Assembly (NCBI GenBank): GCA_038380795.1
Contig: CM076266.1
Location: 9,818,001-9,882,000, forward strand
Direction: 5' to 3'
Origin: Pyrocephalus nanus
Taxonomy: Eukaryota > Chordata > Aves > Passeriformes > Tyrannidae
DNA length: 64,000 nt
Shown here: positions 24,856-38,130 of the stretch, one piece after another
Layout of the letters: the number at the start of each line of letters is the position of its first letter
Numbering within the stretch: the first letter of the stretch is position 1
Translations under genes and position numbers: made by a program
Notes under the pieces: generated by a model
Database searches by the model: none
The model's input: the letters and a program-made list of their open reading frames with translations, nothing else
Told to the model about the DNA's origin: nothing

Positions 24856-27800
24856 TCTAATGCAAATATCATGATGCTGATGTACCTGTATCTGATACAT
24901 TTTTACATATGCTGTGTTCTCTAATCAGTGAATTTATTAATTAATTTTCTGTACAGCAGCATGTATTTCATTAGATGTTTTTCCCCCCTGCAGAGACAGA
25001 TACCTCTGAAAAAACATTTGTCACTGATTACTGCAGAAAATATTCTTGAATTGTGAGTTATGTAGAGTTTCTCTTCCCTTTTATTTCTTGTCTTATTCTG
25101 TTTTCCATGTGAAAATTATTTCCAAGACAAAATCTCCTGTGTGGTCCTTCATTTAATTACAACTGATTATTATGCTCAGTTCTTTTTCTACCATTAACAA
25201 GGCTGCATTATTTTATTAGGGTTTTTTATTAATTTATAGAGATTATCAAGCAATATTTCGTTTTTATCTTGAACAAATTATGGATTTACTATTTCCTTAA
25301 AGAGATATTTTACTATACAAAAAAGAATCAAGAAACCATCTGTTGCATGTAGGTAGTGTTTTTCTGATGTTAAAGGTAGTGTATAAGTGTATATTATGAA
25401 TATACAGCATATATCTATATAGATGAAACTAGAACAGCCTCCTGCAGCAGCAGTTTAAAGGCTGTTGTTTCTGTAGCTGCTTGAGAAAATTATATTTCAG
25501 ATATTAATACTTCAGTGCACAGAAATTTGCACAGCCCTAATTAATAACAGACTTTATCCCATCACTATGGGGTATGTGCTCTAACATCCTTGCTGAGTGT
25601 GGGATGTCCTGATTCAGGTAGGGCACATGAGTTGACTGTTGGGTGTCTGGGAAAAAAAGGAGGCAGGGATTGGAGTGGTGCAGTTTGGAGTTCACTGCAC
25701 CATAGTCATTGCAGTGAAGGATTCCATCAGATTTTTTATCTTTGTAATTCAGTACACAGCTGCTCTCTGTTCTAAAGTGTCTTCCTGGCATCAGTGGTAC
25801 TGATGTATCTGGGAGGGTGAGTTTTTCTCTGGTGTTCCAGTCATCCAGTGGCATCTGATAACATATTTATATTTCTCCAAGATCACAGTATCAGACTCCT
25901 TGCCAAATGGCTTGACCAACAGACTCGCTGAGAAGCTGCAGCTTCTCACCAGAAGATGTGACTTGCCTGACCAAACACAATTGTTATCTTCAGGTTATTA
26001 AGAAGCATAAAGTTTTTTACAGTTAAAAACCAACCAACAATATAAACAACACGGTGAAACAGTGATTTCAAAATCTGACCACTTCCTAAGATCCTCAGAG
26101 CCAGATAAAAAGACCTGCAGGGAAGACATCCCTAAAAGAGATTGCAATGAGAAACATTCCCCTGGCCAGTATCTTACAGTTATGGCCCTGTGTTTTGGTT
26201 CCCTATATCCAGTATAGAAGTATTTTGGAAAAAATAGAGAAAAAACTGGTTTAGCCCTCTTGTCTATAGTAAGCTTTGGTTCATTGGGCAGCACCTTTTG
26301 ATGATCTCCCACTCCTGTTGGGCCTGCCACGTCTCAGTCTGCAATTCCACATGGGCAGAGAGTCTTCAGGTATACCCAGCTCTGGCTCTGAACTTTGATT
26401 AATGGAAAATCCTTAGGAATATCTGCATCTTCAGAAAGAACCTGGTGCATATGATTTACTCAGGACCAGTGCAAAATGCTATGGGCCTCTGAAAAAACCT
26501 CAAATATTCATTCCCTCATCAAGTATAGCCCTATTCCCTCTATAGCCTAGACATGACTCTGGTCATACCAATCCTCCACTAGTGACCTGTTTACCTCCTG
26601 CCCTTGGTACAGTGGGAGTGTCCCTCACCCCACATTTCATTTGGACTGCCAAACAACCCTGAGGCCAAGAACAAAAGGTCTTCTTTGTGTTTGATTTTCT
26701 GTGAGAGTATTTTATTCAGTAGTTTCAAAACTTTACATATTTTATAAACATTAGTTGGATTTATCGCCTGTGACTTCATGCTCTTCTTCCAGGAATTAGC
26801 TCTTTGAAGTGCTTTCTCAGAGAATATTACAACTATGATATATCTGTTCCACTGTAAACTTACTGACACTATTCTGTCTTTTCAGATAGATAACATGACC
26901 AGTTCCCAGACTGCTAGAATTTCAACTCATCTCTTAAGCATGCATCAGCTCAGTGTAGTGAATAGATATCCCTGATGTCTTCCCGTGCTTTGGAGATTCC
27001 AAAGCCAATGGTTTCTAGGAAAGGAAGAACGCCTGTCAAGCTGGTAATTTCTTTAAACCCTGTGACATGTTCTATCCAATTTTGGATGTCAGTACCCAAA
27101 GGCATGATGGCCCTGAGTATAAAATTAAAATTGGAGGGTGGAAATTTGTCCAAAGCATATTATAAATGGAGAATTTATTTGAAGGTCTATAATGCTCCAT
27201 GAAGAAAAATATGGGTCCAGGGATTCCTGTTCTCATGAGGACAATAGAAAGGACATAGTCCTAGAATCACAGTATTCCTGTTATTCCTGTCCCTGGCCAA
27301 CTACAGGGGCCAACATGCAACTGTGCAACATTGGACAATCTAACAGCCTGATTTTAATGAAAAAATTGTGTAGACAATTCAGTAACATGCATAAGTGCTA
27401 TCATTCTTTTGCTTAAAGGCTAACACCAGATTACAGAATATGGCAACCCTTCATCCCTCCTAGTCAAGCTAAGCCATTAGACTGAAATGGAGAGTCACAA
27501 AACAGGAACCAAAGTGCTGCTTGTTGATGAGTGGTCTTTCTGGGAAAAAGAGCTTGGGGTATAGCAATACCCAATCACCTCCGTATTTTAGGTAATGGTC
27601 TTTAGTATAAAACACATGAGCAGCAGAGGAAGTCAGGACTGGAGCCCTGATAACTTCTAAAATATCAGTGTCCATCTTATTTTCTCATATTTTCTCATTT
27701 CTATATTTGTGCCTCACAAAAGGACATGAAAAAAATTCCCTTCTAGAGAATGAGAGAGCCTGTCCCTCTCTCTAGATAGTTTTTTGAAGGTGATTCACAT

Positions 27801-28082
27801 CCAGTCTCCAGTTTAGGTTAAAGAATAAGGAAGCATTGGCCTATCACCACGATTCCAACTAAATTAAAAGTCTGTGTTCTTGCACTAGAAGTTATCATCT
27901 TGGCTCTCATCTGCTTCTTCTCTAAGTGCCTGGTTGTTTGGTGTGTTTGGTCTGCCATTGTAGAGATAATCACAAAACACTTTGTCTATTGGAAAGAACT
28001 AACGAAAAGGAAACCAAAGGACACGTTTAAAGGATGGTATTGGAATACACTTCTAGGATTGAACAGCTTGAGTAAGTCATGA
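24856..28082. other. Intergenic, possible decayed coding element on the minus strand
   Basis: No intact gene. Between about 25.9 and 27.7 kb the minus strand shows a run of short protein-like pieces separated by stops and shifts (see findings). The rest is AT-rich with nothing recognised. Confidence 0.4.
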
Positions 28083-28530
28083 AATAGATTTGGATGGAAG
28101 GCACCTTAAAGATTATGCAGTTCCAAGGCCCCTGGGACACCTTCCACTCACCACCTTGCTCAAAGTTCATCCAATCTGGCCTTGAACACTTCCCGGGATG
28201 GGGCAGCCACAGCTTCTCTGGGCAACCTGTTCAAGTGCCTCACCATCCTCACAGTAAAATGTTCCTTCTCAGTATCTAATCTGAACCTGCTCCCTTTTGG
28301 TTTAAAGCCATTACCCCTTGTCCTGTGCCTCCATGCCCTTGTAAAGTCCCTCTCCATCTCTCTCGGGTAGCCCCGTTTGGTACCAGAAGGTGCTCTAAGG
28401 TGTCCCTGGAGTCTTCTCTTCTCTTCTCCAGGCTGAACAAGCCCAACTCTCTCAGTTTGTCTCCATAACAGAGGTGCTTCAGCCCCTGTGACCCAGGTCA
28501 CACTTCTTTTGATGCAGCCCAGGGTATTAG
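28083..28530 (-). mobile_element. CR1 LINE 3' fragment
   Basis: Read on the minus strand this is the CR1 3' region. Plus-strand landmarks are GGCCTTGAACACTTCCCGGG, TTACCCCTTGTCCTG, TTCTCTTCTCCAGGCTGAAC and TTTTGATGCAGCCC. The corresponding decayed coding piece includes VRMVRHLNRLPREAV. There is an internal deletion just before the last landmark, and no octamer tail remains. Confidence 0.92.
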
Positions 28531-31498
28531 AACATTGTGATTTTGCAGGGTAAAGCTACTCTTTTAAAGGGAGAATAAATATTGCTAAAAATGTTCAAGG
28601 GTTTGACTGCAGAGGTAGTAGAAGATGTTCTTTATACATGAAAACACTTACATAGGAGTTAGAAAACTGAAATATGTTAACAGGTTTGAAAACTATTAGG
28701 AACTCAGTCTTGATTTTTATCCCAAATGCCATAATCCCCAACATTGTTTTGTTACTCGTGTAGGTGCCTTTTGTGTTGCTCTTACTGATATTATCATTGT
28801 TACCACAAAATATGTGAATTACACTTTTTTCTTTAATGATTAATCACTCTGCTTTCCTATTAACAAAGGCAGTAAATGGGATTCTTGTTTCTTTCCTCCC
28901 TGCTGAGGAGACAATTTTACACAATTTTGTTACAGTAGACATAAGGAAAACCAGATACTGGTTATTGTGAATTGCTGCTATGGATACAAATATCTTTTCT
29001 CTCTCTGTTCTAAGACTGCATGGTGTGCTAGTTAACATATTAGCCAAAAGGCATTTAAAGCTGAATATAACTATATTTCATTAGGATTTACTGCTTATCT
29101 TATTTGGTTATAGTCCATTCTGTAGAAACAAATGGCAAAGGTCCTTCTTCCCTGTAAATTATAAAAGTTCAAAACTAAGACATGCAGACCTTTAGTGTTG
29201 ATGTTAACAAGAGCTGACAGCCTCATAAGATAAATAAAAAAGACCAGAGCTGACTAAAGAAGCTTTTACTATATAGATCAGTCTTTACTAACAATATATC
29301 AAACATTTTCAATTAACTCTTTATACAAAATTTGGAGGAAATTAACTTCTGATATTCTTTGTTTAGTAATTCTTATTGCTGACAAATATGTGGGGCACTA
29401 AAGACATCCTTATCTGTGACGGGAAAAAGCTCAAACCTAAAACCATCAAGATACACAGACAAAAGAGATAATTTAATTCAGCACTGTAAGGAAATGGGTT
29501 GTACTTCCCAAGATTAAATAAATGAACACTTCTATGACTGCTCTGTGTGAAGTGGCTTGATTTGTTTCCCACATGCACTCGGCATTGTGTTTGCAGTATA
29601 TCTCACATGAAGGATAACAAAGGGAATGGCTCTTGCATTTGTTATTTGACTGTGGTAGAAATACAATACACAGTTACTGCTAGAGAAAAGCTGTTGATGT
29701 AATTCTGTAAGACTCTCTGATACTTATTTCATTGTAGGCTCTGACATTTTCAAAGGCCTTCAACACTCAATGAAAAAAACCCTTCAGCCTGTTCTCCTGC
29801 GTTACTTTTAGTGCCAAACCATGGGCACCAAGAATTGGAAGATAATATTTTAGCAGTATATGATAATATTTGCAGGACCTCAAATACCTAACCATATGGA
29901 GTGTTGTGTGCCCATTCTTTGCTCTTATGTAGCTCTTATAAAATAAAATTTCAGGACCTTTTCAAGTTCTTACCAGTTAGGACAGTGTTTTTTGTAAGGA
30001 ACTAGAGCACTGCAGTCTGGGACTTGATCCAAAGTCTATTTAAATCTCTTGAAAATCAGGTGATGACTGGTCATACTGTGTCTTGTGCACATGCTTCATG
30101 TTCATGTGATTCTTCATCAAAAACAAATGTTTTGCCAGCAAAGCAGGCACACGAGTGGTTTGCTTAGTCAAGGTCGATGGAAAAAAAGAAATTATCCTGT
30201 CAGCACATAATGGTAATTATCTTGTCTTGCTTGGCTTCTAAAGCACTTCCTTGTAACTTGAACAAGTTCAATACTAATTCACTGAATACCCAGAACCAGG
30301 GATACTGTGACATTAAATTAACTTAAATAGCTTTGTAGCAACCTGGCAGCAACTCAGCTGGCATTGCAAAGATCTTCATTCATTTTCCTTGGTGTCACTG
30401 CAAACTGATGTGTTTTACTGGGACTTTTATTAATGTGGTGCATTTGTTAACATATGAGCCACTGAGTGTGAGATTAACAGTCCAAATTTTTCACTTGTTT
30501 TCTTTGGGTAGCTAATAAAATAATTTCAAAAAATTAATTATGGTTTTTCTTCCCTTGATGTTTTATCTCACAATAATCTTATTAAATGCTGAGATATGAA
30601 ATGGTCATAAAACCAAGCTCTGTTTTAAACATTGAGCAAATTTTCAGACTATCCATGAAGCAATTTGATAACCAGCTCTACAAATGGCACACAGCAAATA
30701 CTACTGCAAACCACAAGACATCGCACAATTACAGGTTTTGTTTAAAGACTGTCAGAGCAGTCAGACTTGGATTTATCAGAACAGATTTATTTACTTTGAC
30801 AATTTATGCCTTGACTTAGTTCACTGAACTACTCAGCAGATGTGATGTTTTGTAGATTACTTTTGGAATAGCCACTTGTAAATATTCTTAGATAAATGTC
30901 TGTTGAAAATATGTTCATGATGAATTTCGATGGAAACCTTCATCAAGCAAACCCACTCATGGGAGCTCTTGCCATGGCATAATACGTGATTAATGGACAA
31001 CTGAGAATGGGCCTTGAATGCTGTGAGGGGCTCTTAATGAAGAAGGGTACAAATAATTCATATTAAGAGGGAAAATTATTATCTGGCATTGTTCAAGAAT
31101 AATCTTTACTAAATCCAGAAAAAAACCAGGCTGTCATGGCTCTGAGAGCAGCCCTGTGTCAGGGGTTCTGCTGCTACCCAGGGCTGTAGGTGTCCCTGTC
31201 CCCAGCCCTGAGGAGGTGGCCAATGCCCAGGGCTGAGGCTGCTACTGCTGCTTCCCAGGTATCCAGGCTGGGAGCAGGATGGGCTCTGCCTGTTCTGCCA
31301 GACTTTGCCTATCCTGCCTGTCCTGCCTATTCTGCCTGTCCAGGCACCCCTGCACCCCCAAACCCTCCCACAGGGAGCTGTCAGACTGCAGGGCACTGAC
31401 GTGCAGACTGAGCCTGCACGGGCAGGTAGGAAGAAACAATGTTTTTTGGTGATGTTTTTCAAGATTTAAAGACTTTATTGAAGAATTAGACACAAATT
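28531..31498. other. Intergenic, no gene recognised
   Basis: AT-rich to about 31,100, then a local GC-rich patch (31,130-31,430) that contains short tandem units, listed separately. Confidence 0.5.
31287..31341. repeat. Short tandem repeat of CCTGCCTATTCTG-like units
   Basis: About five imperfect 8-12 bp units (TGCCTGTTCTGCC, TGCCTATCC, TGCCTGTCC, TGCCTATTC, TGCCTGTCC) lie in a GC-rich patch just upstream of a CR1 copy. Confidence 0.8.
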
Positions 31499-32123
31499 GG
31501 CCTGAAGAGTCAAATGTACCCTAAGGCACATCAGGCTCAGGATCACTGGCTGGTGGAAGGAGGTGATTGTCCCGTTCTACTCGGTGCTGGTGCAGCCTCA
31601 CCTCAAGCACTGTGTGCAGTTCTGGCCATCACAATATAAGCAGGAAAAATACTGAGTGCCCAAAGGAGGGCAAAGAAGAATGGTGAAGGGCATAGGGGGG
31701 AAGTCATACAAGGAGTGACTGAGGTCACTTGGGTTGTCCAGCCTGGAGAAAAGGAGACTGAGGGGAAGCCTCATTGTGACCTACAGCTTCCTCACAGGGG
31801 GAAGTGGAGGGGCAGACACTGATCCATTCTCTCTGGGGATCAGTGTCAGGACTCAGGGGAACAGCATGAAGCTGATTTAGGGGAGGTTTAGGTTAGATAC
31901 TGGGAAAAGGTTCTTCTCAGAAGGTTGCTGGGAACAGTAACAGGCTCCAAGTGGTTACAGTGGTCACAGCACCAAGCCCAATAGAGTTCAAGAACTGTTT
32001 GAACAATACTCTCAGGCACAGGGTGTGTTTTTGGGGTGGTCCTGAGCAGGGCCAGGAGATGGATTCTATGATCCTTGTGGGTCCCTTCCAACTCATGATG
32101 TTTTATGATCCCATGATTCTATG
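31499..32123 (+). mobile_element. CR1 LINE 3' fragment, decayed
   Basis: The CR1 coding tail is visible as degraded sequence: GGAGGTGATTGTCCCGTTCT, CTGGTGCAGCCTCACCTC and GCCTGGAGAAAAGGAGACTG. It ends in TCCTTGTGGGTCCCTTCCAA and then ATGATTCTATGG. No long frame remains. Confidence 0.9.
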
Positions 32124-33499
32124 GAAAAGACTAAGAGTGCCAGAGAATTACAGATCACCACATTTTATTTAATATATTAGTGTAATATTCAGATTTGTTT
32201 CACAAATAACTCAGCTGGTGCTGAACCCTGCAGAAATGAGAGAAGAACCTCAGATAGTCAAGTGACTGAAAGATACAAATTAAAACTAAGTTTAAAGTTG
32301 CTTTGAGGATTTTCATTACAATGATGAAGGCAGTATGGAATCATCTATTGTGGGAAAATCACAACCCTGCTTCATTGAAAGCAACAAATGCTTTATGACT
32401 GAGATGAGTCCTGTGCCAAAGACTTCATGGCAATAGTGTGGCATGAAGTAAAGTCCTTCAGGGCCTGCAAGGAAGACACAGTTCCTCTGAGAAATGCTGT
32501 TCTGAGTGCCATACTTCCTAACCCTGTACTGGGAAATACTCTAGAGAAAAGTAACCCATTATCTCCACAAATAGAAGGTTTTGTAAGAAATATTTATTGC
32601 AAAACCACTGAAAAAGTAATAGAATGTTTTGTGTCAAAGAATTTAAAGACACTTGAGTGTATGGTACAAAAATTTCCTTAAAATTGTATCATTGTAAGTG
32701 CAATGGAAAAATACAAAACTAACACTTAAACAGCAGCAAGAAATGACTGAAGTGTCCCCAAAAAAAGTAATATGAACTGTTAAGCCAACTATATAAAGAG
32801 TGGAAATTAAAGTCTGTATTCCTCCCTCTCAGCGTTCCTGCAGAAAACGACCTTTCCATCACTTCAGGTTTGTTTTTCCAAAGTTCTGAAATTATGAAGT
32901 GTCATAATTGCATGTGAACTGCAAAGGTGACAGAGCCAAAATCAGGATAGCTATAGGAAGTGTGTGCTGGAACAATCATCAAATCAATATTAGATATAGG
33001 GGAAAAAAAATCAAAAACAAAGAGCAAGGAAAGAATCTGTCAAAGGGAAGAAAGGGTAAAGAGAGAAACAGAATGGAAAAAACATTATTTTCGTTATTAA
33101 AGCAGACTTTGGGATGACTTGGCAAGGTGGATACTGGCTAGTCAAAATAATAGTGATTAAAGAGGTATCTCTTCACTGCATCACTGCTGGCTTTTGCAGC
33201 TCAGTGGCTCCAAAGGCAGCAGTTGCTCAAGACCCACTGAGGTTGGGTAGACAGGGGAAGCAACCACAGATACTCATCTACCAAAATATTTTTTATAACT
33301 TGATCAAGGCATTCAGTTAAACTGAGTCTGGGAAGCCTTGCTTTAGGCTCACAGATGTTCCTGAGGATAAGACATTGCCTTATCTTTTTAGCTGTTGCTA
33401 ATAATTACGTATTTGCAAAAAGAAAAATAGTAGTATTTCTGTTTGGTTTAAAACACCTCACCATTTACCATGTGTCTCTTTAGAAAAGTCTTTCATGAG

Positions 33500-33541
<42 letters not shown>

Positions 33542-34739
33542 TGTGATTTCACTAAAACAAATTCCATGAGATTATTCACCTGCTCATATTTTTCAATTTT
33601 ATAAGCTGTTCTGGTAATCCATGATAAACTAATAATCATTACTTACTTCTAACTGAAATTCCCTTACTGTGTCTGATCACAATGGCTAGTTAAAAGGAGT
33701 TTTGGACAATATTTGAGAATTAGAATTTTTTTATTTCTTTAGATAAAACCATTTCTATTAAAGGAAGAGGCTTTCTCTTACAAGCTCTCCAAATACAGCC
33801 ATACTAAAAATCTGTAGTTGAAGTAACTGTTTTTAGTATTTGGGTTGGTGTTTTTTTGTTTGGTTGGCTGGTTTAGTTTGGTTTTCTATTTTCATTTCCC
33901 TAGGGATCAAATTACTCTACTTAAGGACTGCATTGATTTTACTCAACTCTAATTGCAGTATTTCCTAAGAAAGGCAAAAATTATGCGAGAAAAAAAAGTG
34001 AGAGAGGCTTATCAGGAGATGGTTGTGAAAAGAAATGGATATTATATACAAGTTTCTACATTCTGTTTTCCACTGATTATAAATTACTTTTCAATCAACT
34101 CAAAATACTTCTGCTATGTCATGTAATAAAAAGAGAAACCAAATGTTACAAAAAAGAATATTCTGCTGACAGAAGGATTTAAATTCACGTTCAAGAAGTC
34201 TTCTTTGCTCAACTATTTCATGTAAATCCACAGGACTTCTGTGCTGTAAAGCTTCCAAGGTGGGGTGTTCTGAAAAGAAGAAATTGAATGCATTATGAAT
34301 GAGGTTCCTGATGTGTCCTTTTCTGAGGGTCATTTTGCTTTAAGTCAGTTTTATTCTGGGACATCTGCCTTTCTAAAGGCTGCAGATGGGCAGTGAACCC
34401 CACAGCTCTAGGTATATATGGCATCAAATGAGACATGTAGACAGGCACCATAGTCATTTAGAAAGGTGCCTTTGGATAATTTTGGGAAAATGGTATCTTA
34501 CCATACAGTGATGGTCAAAGAAAATATTAAATATTAAACAAGGATCTTTATTTAATATCCCTTAATATGTATTTCTTAACAAACAGAGGAATCAATGGAG
34601 GAGCCACTTCTTTATCACAATGTGCATCTCTGGTTCCTGTTGGAAAAGAGGTGCAGCAAATCTAGAGATGATCCAAAGTGGGAAGAAGAACACAATTAGA
34701 GGGACAGAGCATCTACAGTACTGAGACAGAATAAACAGC
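32124..34739. other. Intergenic, no gene recognised
   Basis: AT-rich sequence with short chance frames. It holds one (TTA)n microsatellite at 33,505-33,539 and little else. Confidence 0.5.
33505..33539. repeat. (TTA)n microsatellite
   Basis: About eleven perfect TTA units, likely polymorphic. Confidence 0.97.
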
Positions 34740-35306
34740 TGCTGTGGGTTAACCCCAACAGGCAGCTCAGCCCCACACAGCCACTCACTCTCCCTCACTG
34801 TGAAAGGGAAGGAAACAGAAAGGTGACAGTGGGAGAACTTGTGGGTTCAGATAAAGACAGTTTAACAGGTAAAGCAAAAGCCACACACACAAGCAAAGCA
34901 AAACAAGGAATTCATCCACCACTTCCCATGGGCAGACCATCCCCAGGAAAGCAGGGTTTCATCACACATAACAGTGACTTGGCAGGACAAACACCACCAC
35001 TCCAGAAGTTCCCTCCTTCCTCCTTCTTCCCTCAGCTTTTATTGCTGAGCACGGTCTCATATGGTGTGGGACATCCCTTTGGTCAGTTGGGGTCAGCTGT
35101 CCTGGCTCTGCCCTCTCACAATTTCTTGTGCATCCCCAGCCCTTGCTGGAGGGGAATGGGAGAAGCAGAGAAGGCCTTAACATTGTGTAAGGGCTCCTCA
35201 GCAGCACACAAAACATCTCTGTGTTCTCAACACTGTTTGGTCACAAGTTCAAAACAACACCCTACAGGCTGCTATGAAGAGAATGAACTCAGCCAAATCC
35301 AGGACA
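34740..35306 (-). mobile_element. Solo LTR of an avian endogenous retrovirus (ERVL-like)
   Basis: A 567-bp block begins TGCTGTGGGTTAACCCCAAC and ends near CCAAATCCAGGACA. I recognise this as a common bird ERV LTR, with internal landmarks GATAAAGACAGTTTAACAGG, AAGGAATTCATCCACC and CCCTTTGGTCAGTTGGGGTC. The minus-strand reading has AATAAA (plus-strand TTTATT at 35,039-35,044), so the LTR points left. No second LTR and no gag-pol-env lies beside it, so it is a solo LTR from recombination. The word ACAGC occurs on both sides (34,735-34,739 and 35,303-35,307) but overlaps the right edge, so a target duplication is uncertain. The family name is from memory of the pattern and unverified. Confidence 0.85.
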
Positions 35307-37669
35307 GCATCCCAGCACTGGTTTAGAAGAGTGATGACTGCAGAGAGGTGCTCTAGAGCCAACTCACCTGTGGGGCAACAAGGCTAACGTTGTTCATGAC
35401 TTCCCTCAATAGAAAGCTTAAGGGATGCTCAATTAAATTATTGTTACAGTATTAAAATAAAAATGATTTCTTTTCCAGACAACACACAGTGAAACTGCAG
35501 TACTCAGAGTTGGAGCATGCTGTGGCAGTCAAAAAGATGTAATTGTGTTTGGTTCAGTTAATGAAGGACAAGTCTAACACTGGGTATTAAGCAGTTTCTG
35601 GATGCAACTTTGACTCAGGGTGCTCCCAGGTTTCTAATAAGCTGGAAACTGGGAGAACAGACAGGAAAGAATATTTTTATCCATAGTTTTCTTCCCATTG
35701 CTTTTGCCCCTGCATCTACCAGAAATTCCTGCCAGACATAGACTAATCACCTGGGCTGATCTCTGGATTGGTACAATATGACATTTATGTTCTTATTCTC
35801 CAAGAAGTTATTAACAAGTGAACACAAACCAAGACTGAGGAAGTGAAAATCATCGTCCCTGGCAGAGCCAGTGTGTCTGCAGCAATCCCTAAACATCAGT
35901 CTCCAGGGCCTTAGGGAGTTCAGTTCACATTGCACATAAATGAAAAGACTGAAAATGCGTCTGTAAAAATAAGGCTCTTTGAAGATGTGAATTAAACAGT
36001 GTCACCTTGGCAAGCAAATATTTAGAAGAACGGAAAAAATCCTCAATGCTATCCATGCATTTATGTAAGCAGTAAATGCAGGTTATGGATGGATGTTATC
36101 ATAACTTGTGCTCACAATCGCCTTGCTACTCTCTGCAATTGCCAGGGAAAAACAGTTCTGCAAGAATATAAAGATAATGGTACAGTTAAATTTAGTTGAC
36201 TATTTTAATCTTAAAATTCAGCCTCTAAACACATGTAATTGATAGCATATGAATGAGTCATGGAAATTTGGTTTTTTATGAAGAAAATTACTAATGTTCA
36301 GTTCTGTGTTTTTTCATTACTTTTTATATCACTGGTATCCTTCCAGTATGCAATTTAGTCACCCTCGATCCACAACATTTTTAGCAATTTAAATGTATTT
36401 CAGATGCTGGTAACATGGCTTCTGCCATTTAAAATGCTCATGAGTTTCTAAGCTATTCTACTTCATTTTTGTTCTTTATGAGCAGATCATTATTTATGAA
36501 GTCTTTAATGATAAAATCCTGTTTTCCTTGGGCTGGAGTGCATCCCTTTCCCAGGCAGCTTGCCAGGTCCTGTGCACTGCACTTCCAGACCAGCACAGCT
36601 GGGAAGGTCAGCTGTGACCAGCAGAGAAAAGGAACTGGGACCTAGAGGGCAAAGGAGGTTCTGAGAGGTGCACTCTTGATGAGTTCTGATGCTGTGGTGT
36701 CACACAATTTCCCCCACTCTGCCTTTCAAGGTTGTGCTGTCATGGACAATTGTGCTAGGTGCACACTTCCAGCTGTCCTTCCAGTTATACATTGCTTTGG
36801 CTGTGCTGCTTTTGGAGACAGGTAGAGCTCTGTATATTTCCCACTTAAAGCAACCAGAAGAGAAGCTGACATTCAAATATTATTTCAATTAACTTTTAAA
36901 GTGACAACCAGAACTTTCAAAAATGATAGTGACTGCTCTCAGGCTGCACTCACTCAGCAAATTATTTGAGTGGGTTTTCGTGTCAGGGCAGTCCTGTGGC
37001 ACTGCCAGGAGGGCTGGTAAAGAAACTGAGTGGACTCTGGGAGGAAATGAACCTGTCACAGCCAGTGGGACTAGTCATGATGTTGTCATAGAACTCTGAA
37101 AGTCCTCAGGTTGGGAAGGCATGGAAGCTGTAGTCTCACCCATTCACATGATTTCGGTATCTCCTTTTTACTTACATAGCACATATGGAATGTTCTCTGA
37201 CTCTGGACATTGATGCCTCTGGATGACTCTGGGCATGACTCTGGACCATGATGTACATGGTGTGCACCTCACTTGAAGCTCACACTTCAAGTGTTCCAGC
37301 AAAGTGCTCCCATTGCCACAGGTGCCTGGGAACTGCTGAGCCAATCTGTCCTCATTTGCAATGGCACACATTTCAGGGACATCACTGCTTTCTATAGACA
37401 ATTTGGAGCTAGAGACATAAAGAATGGCCCCTTTCTGGCCAGAAAAAAAGGCCACAAGTGCATTTCTAGTAATTGAAATAGTTAACAGCATGTAGCCATA
37501 CATGTTTCTGAGAAAGAGGTTTGAATAACTGCTTTAAATTGGCGAAAATATTTCCTCAGCATGGAAGTCAGTCCATGTTCAGAGTGTCCCTTGCCACTGA
37601 AGGTGACAGCTAAAAATGTGAGTTAGGCAGCAGAAGATGGGGACTAATATAAGCAGTGTAGGAAAAAAC
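35307..37669. other. Intergenic, no gene recognised
   Basis: No established gene. A minus-strand exon-like frame (about 37,273-37,390) ends at a good donor-like site (CAA|GTGAGG) and is discussed in findings. A patch near 37,197-37,252 repeats GACTCTGGAC-like words. 37,086-37,140 faintly resembles a CR1 terminus. Confidence 0.45.
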
Positions 37670-38130
37670 CTGACATGGCAGGCAATCCCATTTAGGGTGG
37701 AAGGAGATATCAGAGGAATTCCTCAGGAATCAGTCTTGAGACTAATCTTATTTAAAAGCAATTATGAATTAAATCCATAAGGCCTTGGTCCAGAAATGTA
37801 GGCATTTACTCGTGAAACCTGCTGATAACACAAAGACAAGAAAAATCATCCACATAAAGGGATTTATTATGTCAACAAGATATAGTTACATGGCACATGA
37901 GGATCAAAGTGTTAGAAAAGGGATTAAACATAATGTGAGATGGCAGCCCATTAAGCAAAAGGGCTGTTACTGTAAATTTTGGCTATGAAGTGCCATCCTT
38001 GGAGGTTCCAAGGCTTGGCTAGACAAAGCTAAAGCTGTCATCATCCAAGCTGGCAATGGTTTCTCTCTGAGAGGAGAACTGAACTAGGGATCCAGAGATC
38101 TTTTGCAACCACATTTCTATGTTTCTGTGA
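37670..38130 (+). mobile_element. Ancient CR1 LINE fragment
   Basis: A very diverged CR1 3' part. The piece GGAATCAGTCTTGAGACTAA corresponds to the reverse transcriptase GSVLGP region, and AAACCTGCTGATAACACAAA to the FADDT region. GGCTTGGCTAGACAAAGC follows, then a terminal ATTTCTATGTTTCTGTG. Stops are frequent. It is clearly older than the copy at 13.7 kb. Confidence 0.7.

Noticed and set aside
37086..37140. Possible CR1 terminus (TCATAGAACTCTGAAAGTCC)
   Set aside because: Only about 50 bp with loose resemblance; no supporting upstream CR1 sequence.
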